From the NCBI GenBank assembly GCA_037043015.1, contig CM073321.1:19403001-19467000 (forward strand): 64,000 nt of DNA, read 5' to 3'. Both the position numbers and the translations under genes were made by a program. This DNA comes from Bryum argenteum (Eukaryota; Streptophyta; Bryopsida; Bryales; Bryaceae). The notes below the pieces were generated by a model. It did not search any database, was not told where the DNA came from, and was given only the letters and a program-made list of their open reading frames with translations. Of this stretch, positions 1 through 11,446 are shown one piece after another; within the stretch, counting starts at the first letter, position 1; every line of letters begins with the position of its first letter.

Positions 1-44
1 ATGCTTCGAGTTCACGAAGTCAAGTACTTGATGATTCATAGGAA

Positions 45-380
45 GACCATTTAGCTCGACTCGAGCTAAATGGTCATCCACCTAAGTATTATTTGATTTT
101 TCTTGGGAGATGATTGTAGGAGAATCAATTAGCTCGAGTCGAGCTAAATGGTCTTCTTTATACAAATGCCTCGTAAGCGTGACGAACTGTTTTCTTGATG
201 CCCATTTAGCTAGACTAGAGCTAAATGGGCTTCAAGATAACTGTCCATCACTCACCTCGATGCAGTTGAAGCTGGATGACCATTTAGCTCGACTCGAGCT
301 AAATTGTCTTCTTTATACACTTGATTGGGGTGAGTAATGGACATTTATCTTTATGATTAGCTCGAGTCGAGCTAAATGGC
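45..380. repeat. Palindrome array A, five units of about 77 bp
   Basis: Five near-identical palindromes are centred at 60, 138, 215, 293 and 366, so the spacings are 78, 77, 78 and 73 bp. The best unit (45-75) has perfect 15-nt arms, GACCATTTAGCTCGA and its complement, around a single unpaired base. The sequence between palindromes is only weakly conserved, so the palindrome is the constrained part. A related palindrome recurs beside the second DUF7869 gene near 60.6-60.9 kb. The array lies directly upstream of the first DUF7869 gene, where a promoter or a transposon subterminal region would be. Confidence 0.9.
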
Positions 381-479
381 CATACATTCTCAATGGTCAT
401 ACACATTTCTGACTACGGGTTTATTAATTTACCAATGATTTCTCATGATTGTGTGTTTATTGCTGGCATTCAGGTAATC

Positions 480-2972
480 ATGGAATTGAGTGAATCTGAT
501 GGTGACGGAGATTTTCAGCGTCTTTTTTCTGAGGTATTGGATTTACTAATTTTGCTTAATATATTTTTATGCCCGCGATTCTTAAGGACCAAGAGAGAAC
601 AGGAGCTCCTGACGTTCAATTCAGTCAACTTGGTTGCAAGCAAGATTTGTTGCAGTAGAAATTATTGCCAACCCTTCCCTCGAAACAAAATTATGGCTCT
701 CCGAAAGCAGATGTAGAAGGCGTGGGGTTTTAAATTCAAGTCGCATTTCAAGATAGATGTTCATAATCGTTTTCATCAGGCACCAGATGGCAGGATGATG
801 GTAACGACTGAAGGCATTGACGTTTGCGCGCGTGCATGGCAACATATAAGTGGAGTTCCGATTTCAACATTCTACAGAAGGAAGGCAGAAGCTGCAGCTA
901 GACAACGTGCTCGCCACCATAGCAATGTTGGTCAGAAGAAACCACGATTGCATGTTAAGCAAGCTGTAGCTACTCTAAAGAAATTCATTGACAATGTTGC
1001 TGATCATATGCCTCAGAGGACGAAGATGTTGACATCTGGCGAGAAGGTTGTGTCTCGGTCCTTGCCATCGTCCTTCAGATGGAAGGATGCGATACCCGGG
1101 ATCAATGACATCAATGAGAGGTTGGGCTTGAAGTCCATTTCTCAGAGCACACTGAGCAGGATTAGGAGGTCAAAATTTTCTGAGTATTCAAAGAAGGCGC
1201 CGGGGGACAACTTTGCTTGTTGCTCAACTTGTGACAGGATGGAGACAATGATCAAGTCTATGGTACCTGATTCATGTGAAGAGAATATGTGGAACAAGAA
1301 GCTAGAGGAGCATTTGCATCATCAAGAAACGCATCGTGAGTATTATTATTCAAATCGTTCTCTTTCTATTAAGAGGCCGAGAGATGTCCTTTGTATAATA
1401 CATGACAAAATGGATCATGCAAAGACTGCGTGCCCTATATTTTCACATAAAACAAAGGCAAATGATGCATTGATGAAGCTCCCAATTGTTGTGACTGGCA
1501 TGATTGCGCACGGGCATAGCGATGTCTGGTATGCTCATTATGGGCTCGATATTTATCCAAGTGATTGCAATCACACTGTTGGATCAATATTAAAGCTTTT
1601 ACAAGATCTAGAAGGTGTTCCGATCCCGTAATCGAAATCATTATTTGCAAATTTGGGGTCGCTGCCTCTATTTGAAGCTGTATTTTTTGGGAAAGAAGGG
1701 TGTTTAGACTCTCTTCTTTCTGAAAGTGAAGTTTTTGGGGTGGCGGAGCCTCTACCTCCTGTCCTGCATGTGCAACTGGACAACGCAGCTTCTGACAACA
1801 AGAATAGATTTACGTTTTGCTTTTGGTCTCTTCTCGTACACATGGGTGTGTTCCGTGAAGTATATGTCAATTTCTTGTTAGTTGGACATACCCTCGAAGA
1901 TATTGACGCCCTCTTTGGACGTTGGAGCATGAATCTGAAAGAGAATGACTTTCTCACACTTCCTCAGTTGATGAAGTCATTTATGGACGCGGAGTCTTTT
2001 CCGGTCATTCCTCATTTGATAGAGGAAATACCTGACTTCAAGGGTTATATTAAAGACTACATTGGTTCTAGAGATGAATTTCTAGTTGGGCATTCGAAGG
2101 GTCAGCAATTCAAGTTTTACAAGCATGACAATGGATGGCCCATGATGCAGTATAAGATGTTATGCACAGACAATGAGTCGTTACCTTCTACTAATGGAGG
2201 TATAAAATTGTGGAAAGAGGACCAAAGTACAAGAAAACCATTGTTACCTACAGGTGACATGAAACCCTTGGCGCCCATTCCCATGAAGAACCGTGATGAC
2301 ATTGTAAAAGGCATTGGTGGGTTTATTAAGATGTGGGAGACTTCATGTGCGGAGGACATATCTGGAGAATTTCGTCGGCGTCATGAATTTGTTATTCGCT
2401 ATTGGCGAGCTGTGAAGATTGCGTTGGTTGAGCCTATAGAAGTGTCTTCATTTTTGAAGAACGGGTGTTGACCTTTAACTCGAGTACCCGCTACACGAGA
2501 ATTCTTAAATACTGGCGAATTGCGAGAGGAATATGGGCGTGATCCGCACTTTATCGGACGGTTGTGTGATAGACCAAGGGAGTCGTTTCGGGTTGGTCGA
2601 GATGTTTTTGCTGGATATTTTGTAGCTCTACGTCCAGCTGATGGGGATGCTCGTCCTTTCTGGATTGCTAGGGCTTTAACTGATTTCGATGTTGATCACA
2701 ACTATCCAGGCTGTATTCAAATGCAATATTTTCAACCTGCATTAAAAAGTAGTGTTGCTCAGAAAACCTATGCTGGTTGGGATACGAAGAAGAGTTTTAA
2801 ATGGACAGTTGAAGACACTCACATTCCGGAATGGCTTCATGCTGATGCTATTTTTACGTCATGGAAATCAAGTGCAAAACTTGGCTCTCGGCGTTCGATT
2901 ATTTCATTATCGGAGCGTCAAATCGACATCATCAAACAAAGTATTGAGCGGTTCGACGATGGAGAGGAGTAG
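480..2972 (+). pseudogene. DUF7869-family transposon protein, copy 1 (three in-frame stops)
   Basis: One reading frame runs from an ATG at 480 to the stop at 2972, broken by TAG at 714, TAA at 1629 and TGA at 2469. The order is: a Cys-rich segment (CCSRNYC near 655), a helical region with RRKAEAAARQRARHH, a CSTC motif near 1225, then the DUF7869 core with HDKMDHAKT, LDNAASDNKNR and VGHTLEDIDALFGRWS. A C-terminal region with YWRAVK and SFRVGRDVFAGYF follows. I know this family from transposon-like genes of bryophytes, algae and other eukaryotes. The spaced acidic residues suggest an RNase H-like DDE fold, which is inference. The 5' end is uncertain: a GT-AG intron at about 534-587 is possible. 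The second copy (60934-63290) is closely related but has different lesions. Confidence 0.8.
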
Positions 2973-3356
2973 TTTTACTTATTTTACATATATATTTTTA
3001 AATAATTATTTGTAGCATTTTTCTTATTGTATTGATTTGAATATTATTTATTTACCTCTTACGAAGGTAATAGAAATACGTTTCTATTGCTTTCTATTTC
3101 ACAATCATAAGTAAAGAGTAGTAAAAAGAGAGACAAATAAATTTATGAAAATTTCCCACTCTATAAGTTTTTAACATATGGTATCAACTTATAATCATAT
3201 TTGATCTTGTATACTTATAGTAGTGACATTTTATGTTAAATAAAATTGATGATTATTATAATAGAAACTTCAGATGGTTGATTTGGCGATATAATCTTTT
3301 GAAGAGCCATCACTCCTTCATTCCGAGTTTCACTTGGATAATATCACTTGGAGATA

Positions 3357-3448
3357 GGATTTAGGGTTTATGGTTTAGGATTTAGGAATTTGGGTCTAAG
3401 GTTTAGGTTTTAGGGTTTAGGGTTTAGGATTTTGGATTTAGGGTCTTA
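3357..3448 (+). repeat. Degenerate interstitial telomere-type repeat (TTTAGGG)
   Basis: The stretch is made of TTTAGGG-like heptamers with variants (GTTTAGG, ATTTAGG, TTTTAGGG). TTTAGGG is the Arabidopsis-type telomere unit of most plants and many green algae, so this supports a plant origin. The degeneracy indicates an old internal block, not an active chromosome end. Confidence 0.75.
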
Positions 3449-3449
3449 G

Positions 3450-4350
3450 AAATTTGGAATAGATTTCATTTAAACTTAAGTTTCGGTGGTAGAAAGCTTT
3501 GCAACTCAATTAAGAGAAGAAGTAAAATAATGGATTCTTGTACGAATGATGTAATGTTAAATTATTAATTATTAATGGAAAATAATGGCAGTTTTCTCCA
3601 TTGTATAGTTATTACTTGCAATAAAATTCTATTTTGTATCTATCATTTTTGTTTGAAGATGTTATTGACATGGAATAAATCAGGTTTTTATTGCGAGAAA
3701 TATTTTGTAGTAATTTCATTAAACATAGGATCTAAAATTCTAGACTCCTATACCTCACAACCTAACTTTAGCCAAATGACACATTTTCAAAAAAAGAGTC
3801 ATATTTCAAAATGAAGATAAGTAATTTTGATCTCGACTGTACAATCTTGTAATACAGTTGTTGTAGGTCATGTGGCCCAAAGTTTGACTCATGAAGCCTC
3901 ATAGATTACGAGATTATATTGTATTAGTAGACAATCGAATTTACAAAATATCATCATTTTCAGATTAAAGTGAAAATTCTTACAAAAAAGCTAATGCAAT
4001 GATAAAATTTCCAAGTACAAAGTTAATCAAATTTATCTCAATATTACCCTTGTACCAAAAATTATGTTCAATGAAACTTCTTGGTTGAAAGCATCGCCTT
4101 AGAATGATGAAAACTGCCAAATAATTTACTAAGGGAAAATAGAGAAGAAGTAAACGATTTGGACTCAAATGTATGCCTTATGTACGAAACATCTTTGAAT
4201 TTGTCAAGATTTATACTATATAAACTAATCCCCCTTCTTCATGTCGACAATGACCAATATCATGAAGATGGAGGTTGTTTCTCAGGAGACCTTAATGTCA
4301 CTGGAGAAAGAGAATAGAAATGCAAAATTGGTATAGACGGACTTGGTTTT
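3450..4350. other. AT-rich intergenic stretch, nothing recognised
   Basis: No open frame here resembles a known family and none has a homologue elsewhere in the window. I see no clear repeat or terminal structure. Confidence 0.5.
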
Positions 4351-4352
4351 AC

Positions 4353-5058
4353 ATGAGACACCGACAAAAGAGACTTAAACGAAAAGGAGCAAGACTTGAT
4401 TTGCATTACATGATCTTGGATAATGTGGCCATTAAAGTTGAGAGCGGTTGGGAGCTAGAAAAGGAGGAACACTGGAGATTGGCGACTTGCAAGAGATATG
4501 TGAAGATGTACCACATTGTGAAACTTTGGCCTAGAGAATGTCACAAAGTTAATACCATTAATTTTACTTGCAACCGCAAACATGCAAGGATGATAACTTT
4601 CTTCATTGTGCTAAAGAAGTTTGGGTGGCATTGTTTGGAGATCGTCCCAAGAAAAAAGGGTACTTTTCCTACACGTTGTTGTCCATAGTGTATGCTGAGC
4701 TAATATTGAAGCGAAAGGTGAACTGGAGCTCTTTCACCACAAGTAGTACATTTCCACTTCGAATCGGGAAAATCAAAAGGATATCCCAAATATGTTTGAT
4801 CTAGAATCAAACTCTACAAAGGCTTTGTTGCAGCACTTGAGGAAGAAAACTCCTGAGATGGCAGTGAGGGATACTCCTCAAACAACCACAATAGTGAAGG
4901 GGGATGGAGTGAACATGGTTGCCTTGGATGCTCCACTCCTAGAACTAACAATAATTGATAGGCTTGAGGATACAAAATTAGTTGACGAACCTTCTGTGAC
5001 AGAGGTTGATGCAGTACAGGACCAAAATGGACACTTCAAGAAGTGGTGCCTAAATTAG
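4353..5058 (+). pseudogene. WCH-family gene, degenerate copy
   Basis: It starts with a basic segment (RHRQKRLKRKG), followed by GWELEKEEHWRLATCKRYVK and MYHIVKLWP, which align with GWE...W..C..Y..WCHI.KLFP of the better copies at 42.7 and 49.6 kb. After a frame change the sequence KDDNFLHCAKEVWVALFG, then SYTLLSIVYAELILKRKVNW, matches HDEF...IEVW..L and QMVYAE.IL....W. The tail is acidic. Relative to the family at least one indel splits the core. Unlike the other copies it has no array C beside it, so it is an isolated relic. The function of the family is unknown. Confidence 0.65.
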
Positions 5059-5219
5059 TGTCCACTTTCACTACTGAAAAGCCAATTAAGGGTGTATTCA
5101 TTAAATTGAGACAAAATGCACATTTTGAAATTTTTAAACACTCAAAACTTACTAAATTGTACTAAAAGTTGTTGAAAAGTACTATGATTGTATAACATAT
5201 GAAAAGGTATGAAGTAGGA

Positions 5220-6027
5220 TTAAGAGCTTCCAAAGTTTTGATGTTGCGTCCGTCGTGATTCCTCCGTAGGACTCTCGCTGTAGTCGACGGCGTCCTCCCT
5301 CAGGTTATCAACAAGATCTCTAGCGGGAGATCTGAAACTCTCGTCGATCATTGTTGCACTAATCGGAGGTGTGTTGGTGTCCTCCGTCGCAACTACTGCC
5401 TCTGCAGCTTCAGAGTCAACAACTTGTGCATCTTCCATTGTAGCGTCAAGATTATTTTCGCTGCGGAAATGAAGGGGGTAGTTGAGTATACTGAGGCAAG
5501 TCCAACCTAGTATCGGGAGACGGAATCGGGTTAGTTGCGACAGACGCCACCTGCGACCCTGTCGCTGGATGACCTATATCCATGGCGTGCGGGGTCCAAG
5601 GAGAGGTCCGAATGGAATCAGGAGTATCCCCAGGCCGGGGATAACCTTCACCATCAGGAACTGGCGCATCAGCAGCTAGCAATTTGGCTGCAACGGGAGG
5701 CCTATCCGATGGACGTGAACCATTGGACTCCATAGCCGCTCCAACACCCAAATTTGGAAGAAGAGAGGATGAATTTCGATAGCCAAGTGCAATTCTAACC
5801 TGGGGGAGGTGTAAAACCGCCTCTAATTTAGGAGCCGCTGCTGCATCCACCTCTATGACGGCAATACGAACCGCGGAAGGTTGCTGAACCAAATTATCCC
5901 CGGAGCCGGGATAATCCTGGGACGGAGGAGGGGAGCATCCCGCAGCCCGCTTGGCACCAGTGCACGGGAGAGAGAATGAGGGCATTGACAATGTATCCCC
6001 GGTCCATATATAAACAGACAACGGCAC
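5220..6027 (-). pseudogene. Low-complexity 3' exons of the array-B gene (hypothetical)
   Basis: Two open stretches (6027-5452 and 5438-5220) encode Pro, Ser, Ala and acidic-rich sequence with no recognised domain. Three copies of palindrome B (5623-5645, 5892-5915 and a partial one at 5993-6006) lie within the frame and encode PGSGDN- and PRPGDT-type peptides. Lack of a domain and repeat content make real coding uncertain. The stretch is placed with the gene upstream on the same strand because composition and palindromes match. Confidence 0.35.
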
Positions 6028-6559
6028 GAATAGGACTTACTGAGCTACCGACCTTGATGGCCCCTATATGTTAGACACCATCTCCGCAATGTCTTCCGGC
6101 AGCTCAAGGTTTATCTTCTTCATATCAGCCGCAAGATGATCAGCCTTCTAAGCCTTTTTTCTTGTTGCCTAGAGCTCGTGCACCTTGGCTTGGTCTTTGA
6201 GCTCCTTTCTAAGCTTTTCCTCTTTTTGATACTTCCAGAGTTGCTCAGCCTTAATTGGAGCGGATATCAAAGGTAGTACCAAGTTCAGGGGGTTGAGAAT
6301 AGGATCTGTTGAGGTAACATTTATCCGGCTTAACTATTGCCAAGACTTGTTCAACTTTAACTACCTCAACCACCCTCTTGACCCTCTTATTATTATCATC
6401 CTCCTCATTGCTGGAGAACTCAATGTACACCTAATTCTCCTTGGAGCCAACGTACACAACCACAACCTTGGTTTTACACTAAAGAGTAACAGTTATGTTC
6501 ACGACCCGAATCGGCAAGTTCTTTGCAAACAAAGAACCATCGTGTAGGTTTACCGGTCC

Positions 6560-7109
6560 CTAAACGCTCACATTGACATCCAGCCAACGCTTGCTCGTTC
6601 GCCTCTTCTCGCTTGGTTCAGGAGCATAGAGCGATGACTCGATGGCACCTACTGGAGTAGGAACAACGGAAGTAGCAGGAACCGACCTTGCCAGAGTTGA
6701 TGGTGCATCCTCGTTCGCAATTTCAACCGCTACATTAGCCTGGGCGCACGCCAGCGGTAGGTTGCCGCCATCAAAATCGTCTGAGTTGCCAGACTTGTCA
6801 GACTGAACATCGTCGACATCACCTTTAGAATTGTTGTCTGATGACTTAGATGGACTTGGCTCACGAGGGGACATCGGCATGTTGTTGTGTAGGGCTTCGT
6901 CGTCCTTGTCGTTGTACTCTTGGTCTTTGGCTGCAAGCTTGTGGTCCTCGCCCTCTGCCGCATCTCCTTGATCAAGGGCAGCGTCTGAGACCGTACCCGT
7001 TGTCACGGACTTAGAAACAGAACAAATTGGTTCAACAGCGGATACACGGGCTACACTCGTTATTTGGAACGATTGCTTGCTAATCCCGGAGTCGGACCGC
7101 GTCACCAAG
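6560..7109 (-). CDS. Acidic, Ser-rich exon of the array-B gene (hypothetical)
   Basis: An open stretch of about 180 codons follows a good splice acceptor (pyrimidine run plus TTAG, exon from 7109) and ends near a GTGAGC that could be a donor. The product is acidic and Ser/Asp-rich (SKSSDNNSKGDVDDVQSDKS), ending in a basic KRRTSKRWLDV segment, with no recognised domain. It lies downstream of the exon at 8593-7469. The phase does not connect directly to that exon's donor, so a small exon or an alternative acceptor between 7110 and 7468 would be needed. It is probably part of the same decayed gene. Confidence 0.35.
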
Positions 7110-7468
7110 CTAAGGGGGGGACCTCAGCTCACGTCTCACCACACCCCTGATCGTAAGGGCAACAACGATGAACAAAGTCGCGTCAGTCTACCCTTTGCAT
7201 GTTAATGGCCGAATTCATGTACTGGTCTTTGTAATGTTGGTCATATTAACCAATGTACGAGTGAACGTGAATCCGCATCAAAGAACAACATATACTAATT
7301 CCACCCAACAACAAGAAATTATTATTCGAGCTGACATAACGCAACTAATACATTGTTAAACAAAATATAACACGAGCAGCATGAACAAAATTGAGTACCA
7401 ATTATCATCTGGCCACAGATAATCGCAGAGCCCTACCGATGTAAATGTATTATACAATAAGTACTCAC

Positions 7469-8820
7469 CATTGATTCAACCATGAATTTGAATCCTCTAA
7501 AAATTTCCATGGTGGAATCTTCAACGTCGCAGTATTTCTGGATGAGCTCGATGTAAAATTCCATCCGCAGTTCCGACTCCATTGACATCCATTTGGCCTC
7601 GTTGTAGAAGCCAGTGTCATGGTAGTACGGCACCTTAGCGGCCTTGTATACTGCCACTATGGTTGCAAGAAAATCGTCAGCCTTCGCATCTCTTTTCTTG
7701 AAAAACAAGAGGATGTACACTTCATTAGCCAGCTTCTCTGGTTGGGGGATATTGTATAGGTGCTCGGCTTTTACGGTCCAATAAGTCGATATCTGCAAGT
7801 AGTAGTCCGGAAAATGCACACGCACAAGCGCCTTTAGCTTCTCCAACTTCTTTATAGCACAACTAACAATGAAGACCCATACCCTAGAGGCAGGATAGTT
7901 GGGTTTAGAAAGACATTCCCTTTTCTTCATGAGTTCTCCCAACATCCTCCTCTCGCTCTCCTCAGACTTGCACGAGACAAAATGTGTGTCTCGTAGGTTA
8001 AACACACCGAGCAAAATGGGTGATTCCATTAAGATTTTTGTCTACTGCAGGCCCATGTTGTTATCCCTGAGAGATATGGTTCTGAAGACATAATCTGCTG
8101 GTAGAAGTTGGAAAGCTCTCTTCATATCGAAGAAGTTCTGCAAAAATGGCAGCACGTATGGAAATCTCTACATCATCTCCTTAGTTGTCTTGCACTTCCC
8201 TTGATTTTGCAAACGGGTGGAGAAGTACAACTTGTCGGGGTGGCCAAACACCATGTTCTATGAGGTCGTCAAGAATCCCTTTCTATTCTTCCATATCTTC
8301 CATTGCATCTTGTCCATAGCAATGGAATCAGCTATGTAAAACGGAAGGCTCGGTTTTAGAGTCTTGAACTCCTCCCAAGCAAGTCTCTTCAATTTTCTTC
8401 GAACGCACCACTCAAAAACACTACTTTGATAGCGGTGGTAATGTTTGGTTTTGTGAAATGAGAGCCTCGGGTAATTTAAGGAGGCGGCCTCGGCTTTGGC
8501 TTGGGGGACATTGACAAGGAGATAGACCATCTCATAAATATCGTTGTCAGACAACTTCCCGAGCTTCTTGAAGAAGTCTCGGCCGATGAGATGCTGTCGG
8601 TTGACAAAATATGCCCTGTTGTGATGACCAACCCCGTATCAGGATCTATGAGATTTCAGAGGGAATGAAGACCCAAGAAATCTTTGACCTTGGTATACAT
8701 ATGGTCAGCCAAAGTAATGGCGTCGATCTCGTATTTGAGATCGGACATTATACTCACATGTTTCTTGTCTTTCCTCAGATTGATGTTTCGATACCTGATG
8801 ATGAACAAGTTGCTGAACTC
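7469..8820 (-). pseudogene. Spliced gene fragment of the array-B unit, three in-frame TAG codons
   Basis: A 21-codon exon (8820-8758; EFSNLFIIRYRN...KDKKH) has a TTTCAG acceptor and GTGAGT donor. A phase-0 intron of 164 bp (8757-8594, acceptor CGACAG) leads to a long exon, 8593-7469, ending at another GTGAGT donor. The long exon encodes about 375 residues with HLIGRDFFKKLGKLSDNDI, a basic VRRKLKRLAWEEF segment and NEAKWMSMESELRMEFY. The frame is interrupted by exactly three stops, all TAG, near 8260, 8171 and 8045. I do not recognise the family. The final segment loosely recalls the C-terminal part of SAM-dependent DNA methyltransferases, but no DPPY or glycine motif is visible, so I do not claim that function. 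Confidence 0.5.
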
Positions 8821-8893
8821 CTGAAAGTAACAAACAAGAAAACTTATTTCAGTATTGTAAACACATAAAGATTCAGATCATGAAATTGACTAA

Positions 8894-10281
8894 GTTATCT
8901 CCGGACCGGGGATAACGACCAAATGCAGCAACAAATGAATTGTTGGTTGCAAAGGTTCAGACAATATTAATCCCAGAGCGGAGGTAAATGGTTCTGCTTC
9001 TGGAGTTCATCAACGAACGCCACGATGTCGAACTGCGGCCCACGTCCCTCACCTATCTTAATGATGAGACCAAGGTGGAACACCCCTTTGTTGTCATCCC
9101 TCTGATTAAAGACGAGGCGCAGCAATATGTATTTACCCTTGTGACATTCGTCTGCGTCATTGTGAATGTTCACATGCAGGGGATAGTAGCCAGCTTCAGT
9201 GACCTTCTTGTGCGTGACAAGGAGCCTCCGTCCAACAATTTTTACGGACCAACTACTGACGCAGTCCTTGAACTGCTTCAGAGGCAAATCTTTGTCTTTG
9301 TTGTCTGGGAGGGAATCTCCTTGGTCTTCCGGAACTTCAAAGGATTGAGTGAAGAAGTTGAGGGGATCGTCACCACGGACTTCCGTTGTAAAAACTGCAG
9401 ACGGGAATGAAATTGTAAGATAGTGGGTACTCTTGACGTTGAATATTGTGTTCAAAATTATCCCCCCTCTAGGAATAACTAATAGTCGGAAATGATCCGA
9501 GTTCGGATTATCGATCGATTGAATCCCGGACCGGGTATAACGCTTGCCATGTCTACTTAGGAACATATATATTTTCTATGATCTCAGGACCTCGTTTAAA
9601 TGGAAACATTTAACAAGCATGTACATTCCATCTTCGTTAATTTGTAATGAGATAAGTATCATCCTAGCGTACAATCATGATCCTGTAGAAGCTCTACTGC
9701 TATGACATGCAGATTATCTCCGAGCCGGGGATAGTTACGGCGACGTTTGGTTTGGATAGTTGTATTTTGGGAGAGATTATTCCCGGACCGGGGATAATTT
9801 GCTGTTAATCGCCGATTCTAGAGGAAGCTCAGTATATTTTTTGCCGATTATGAGAATAACTTATGCCATGATTATGTATTTTAGCATTGTGATGAGAATT
9901 TTATGTTCAGATCTAAAGTTGAATACCTTGATTTCAACAAGTATACTCGTATACTTGTAGTTTTATCCTGGGGTCGGGGATAAATTACCTTCAATCTAAC
10001 ATAGATTGTGTTTCATTGAGTGAAATGTCCACCTGCCGGAGATGAGACATATTCATTCTATCCCAACGATTGGCACATTCACGAGATTATCTCCGGACTA
10101 GTAATAGTATACCTCGATTTTCCTACAATATCTAGCAAATTCACACGATTATCCCCTGGCCGGAGAGAAAATTTGTTTTTATCAATCTTCTTCATGGGAG
10201 TATCTCTAGGCCGAGGATAATAGTCCTTCTAATCACAATTTTGGGCAATGTTTTGGAATTATCCCAGGGCTGGAGATACTT
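8894..10281. repeat. Palindrome array B
   Basis: About eleven copies of an odd-length palindrome are spread through the stretch, the clearest at 8894-8917, 9712-9737, 9775-9799, 9962-9985, 10147-10170, 10199-10224 and 10257-10281. The consensus arms are ATTATCCCCGG and CCGGGGATAAT around one unpaired base. In the last 600 bp they recur roughly every 55-65 bp, except for one wider gap of about 185 bp. Further copies occur inside the 5.6-6.0 kb reading frame. The densest part lies between the minus-strand gene and the plus-strand RPA-like exon, where a shared promoter or first introns would be. Confidence 0.85.
8967..9566 (-). CDS. Hypothetical exon(s) upstream in the array-B gene
   Basis: An open stretch of 199 codons has ordinary protein-like composition (for example WSVKIVGRRLLVTHKKVTEA, YYPLHVNIHNDADECHKGKY), but I recognise no domain. 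The first third overlaps copies of palindrome B, so the true exon may begin later, for instance after the CTGCAG acceptor near 9397. It lies just upstream of the small exon at 8820 on the same strand and probably belongs to the same gene. Array B continues upstream, toward the divergent RPA-like gene. Confidence 0.4.
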   Translation of the reverse strand: MFLSRHGKRYTRSGIQSIDNPNSDHFRLLVIPRGGIILNTIFNVKSTHYLTISFPSAVFTTEVRGDDPLNFFTQSFEVPEDQGDSLPDNKDKDLPLKQFKDCVSSWSVKIVGRRLLVTHKKVTEAGYYPLHVNIHNDADECHKGKYILLRLVFNQRDDNKGVFHLGLIIKIGEGRGPQFDIVAFVDELQKQNHLPPLWD

Positions 10282-10292
10282 TTATTTTTTTG

Positions 10293-10847
10293 TAGGTTCA
10301 TGGGACATTCACCATTGCTAGTCCAACACTGGCCCCTTACAAGCACGTGTGCCGTAAGTGTAACCTCTCCAACCTTATCGTTGTTGAAAACGGCTTCTAC
10401 TGCAACGTTTGTCACAGCTCTGAACTTGTTAAGAAAAAAGCACATCTTCGCGGGAAGATTACAACAAGTACCCAATCGGTTACCATATATCTTGAAGGCC
10501 AGTGGTTGGAGACGTTAGTGAGGATGACGGAAGAGCAATTTTTGAAGTTGTCAAGAGGCGAACGGATCAAGATGCTTACTTTATTCCGGATCAAAGGTAC
10601 TTTTTGGCTCACTCCCATGGCTGTCTTAAATGGGTTTGAAGAAGATATGGATACCGGTAATTGTAGCTCTTTGAATTTGTCTGCTTCCAGTAGTGGAATT
10701 CCTATTAGTTGTCCACAAGATTCAACTGCAACTCCATCGATTGAGACTGAAGGAGAAGAAGGCACTCCATGTGCGCAAAGATACAAAAGAAAACTTGACG
10801 CTGGTGACAATGTAGGTGCATCTAGCACTAAGGTTCCTAGAACTTAG
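10293..10847 (+). CDS. RPA1 C-terminal-like zinc-ribbon protein, 3' exon
   Basis: The exon begins after a strong acceptor (T-rich tract plus GTAG at about 10289-10292) and ends at TAG 10845-10847. It encodes a zinc ribbon C-x2-C-x13-C-x2-C (VCRKCNL...GFYCNVC). An OB-fold-like segment follows (ITTSTQSVTIYLEGQWLETL; EEQFLKLSRGERIKML), then a disordered Ser/Thr-rich tail with KRKLD. This matches the layout of the C-terminal domain of replication protein A subunit 1, a single-stranded DNA-binding protein. Plant Helitrons often carry RPA-like genes, and a Helitron starts less than 1 kb downstream, so it could belong to that element. Array B, however, ties it to the unit on its left. Upstream exons were not found. 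Confidence 0.55.
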
Positions 10848-10974
10848 TATTTTCGAAATTCAAACATGCTTCGATCTGTGAATGCAGTTTGATATTTTTC
10901 TAATGCAAATATTGTTATGTTCTGAGTATAAAGGGCATGAGTCCATATTTTCACACTCCATCTTCAATCTTTCA

Positions 10975-11185
10975 TCAACAATTTTACATCTACATCTACA
11001 TTTTTTCATCTACATCTACATTTTTCCATCTACGCATAACGCATAACAATTTTTCATCTGTGGATAAACGCATAACGATTTTTCATCTGCAGATGAACGC
11101 ATAACGATTCTTCATCTGCGGATGAACGCATAACAATTTTTTCATCTGCGGATGAACGCTATCTTCATCTACGGATGAACGTTTA
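10975..11185. repeat. Palindrome array D (tandem units of about 30 bp)
   Basis: Five units near 11052, 11083, 11111, 11141 and 11163 carry the palindrome TTCATCTGCAGATGAA or close variants, linked by AACGCATAACGATT. A simpler TCTACATCTACATTTTT repeat precedes them (10985-11030). The array ends about 260 bp before the first OTU-coding frame of the Helitron, so it is probably the 5' subterminal or promoter region of that element. Confidence 0.85.
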
Positions 11186-11446
11186 AACGATTTTGCCAAA
11201 CATTTTTACCAAAAAACTTTTGCAAACCGCAACGCCTCTATCTGACACTTCCGCTACTACAGTTTTAAAAACTTTCTTTACGTTTTTGCTAACACACTGA
11301 TGTGTTTTCATTTTAATTTTGATAATTTATTATTATATTTTTATTATATTTGCTAAAGTATTTTAAGTTCAACCACAAAAGTCTTATGATATATAGTTTT
11401 TTTTTTTAAATCAAAAATTATTTTTCGTACAAAACAAAAAGTAACA

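Noticed and set aside
45-380. Regularly spaced palindromes suggested a CRISPR-like array.
   Set aside because: The context is eukaryotic and transposon-rich, with no cas genes. The spacers are partly similar to each other, and the palindrome family recurs beside a transposon gene.
7469-7700. Possible DNA methyltransferase function for the array-B gene (FRGFKFM resembling FxGxG).
   Set aside because: No DPPY or second glycine motif is visible and the segment is too short. I left the gene unnamed.
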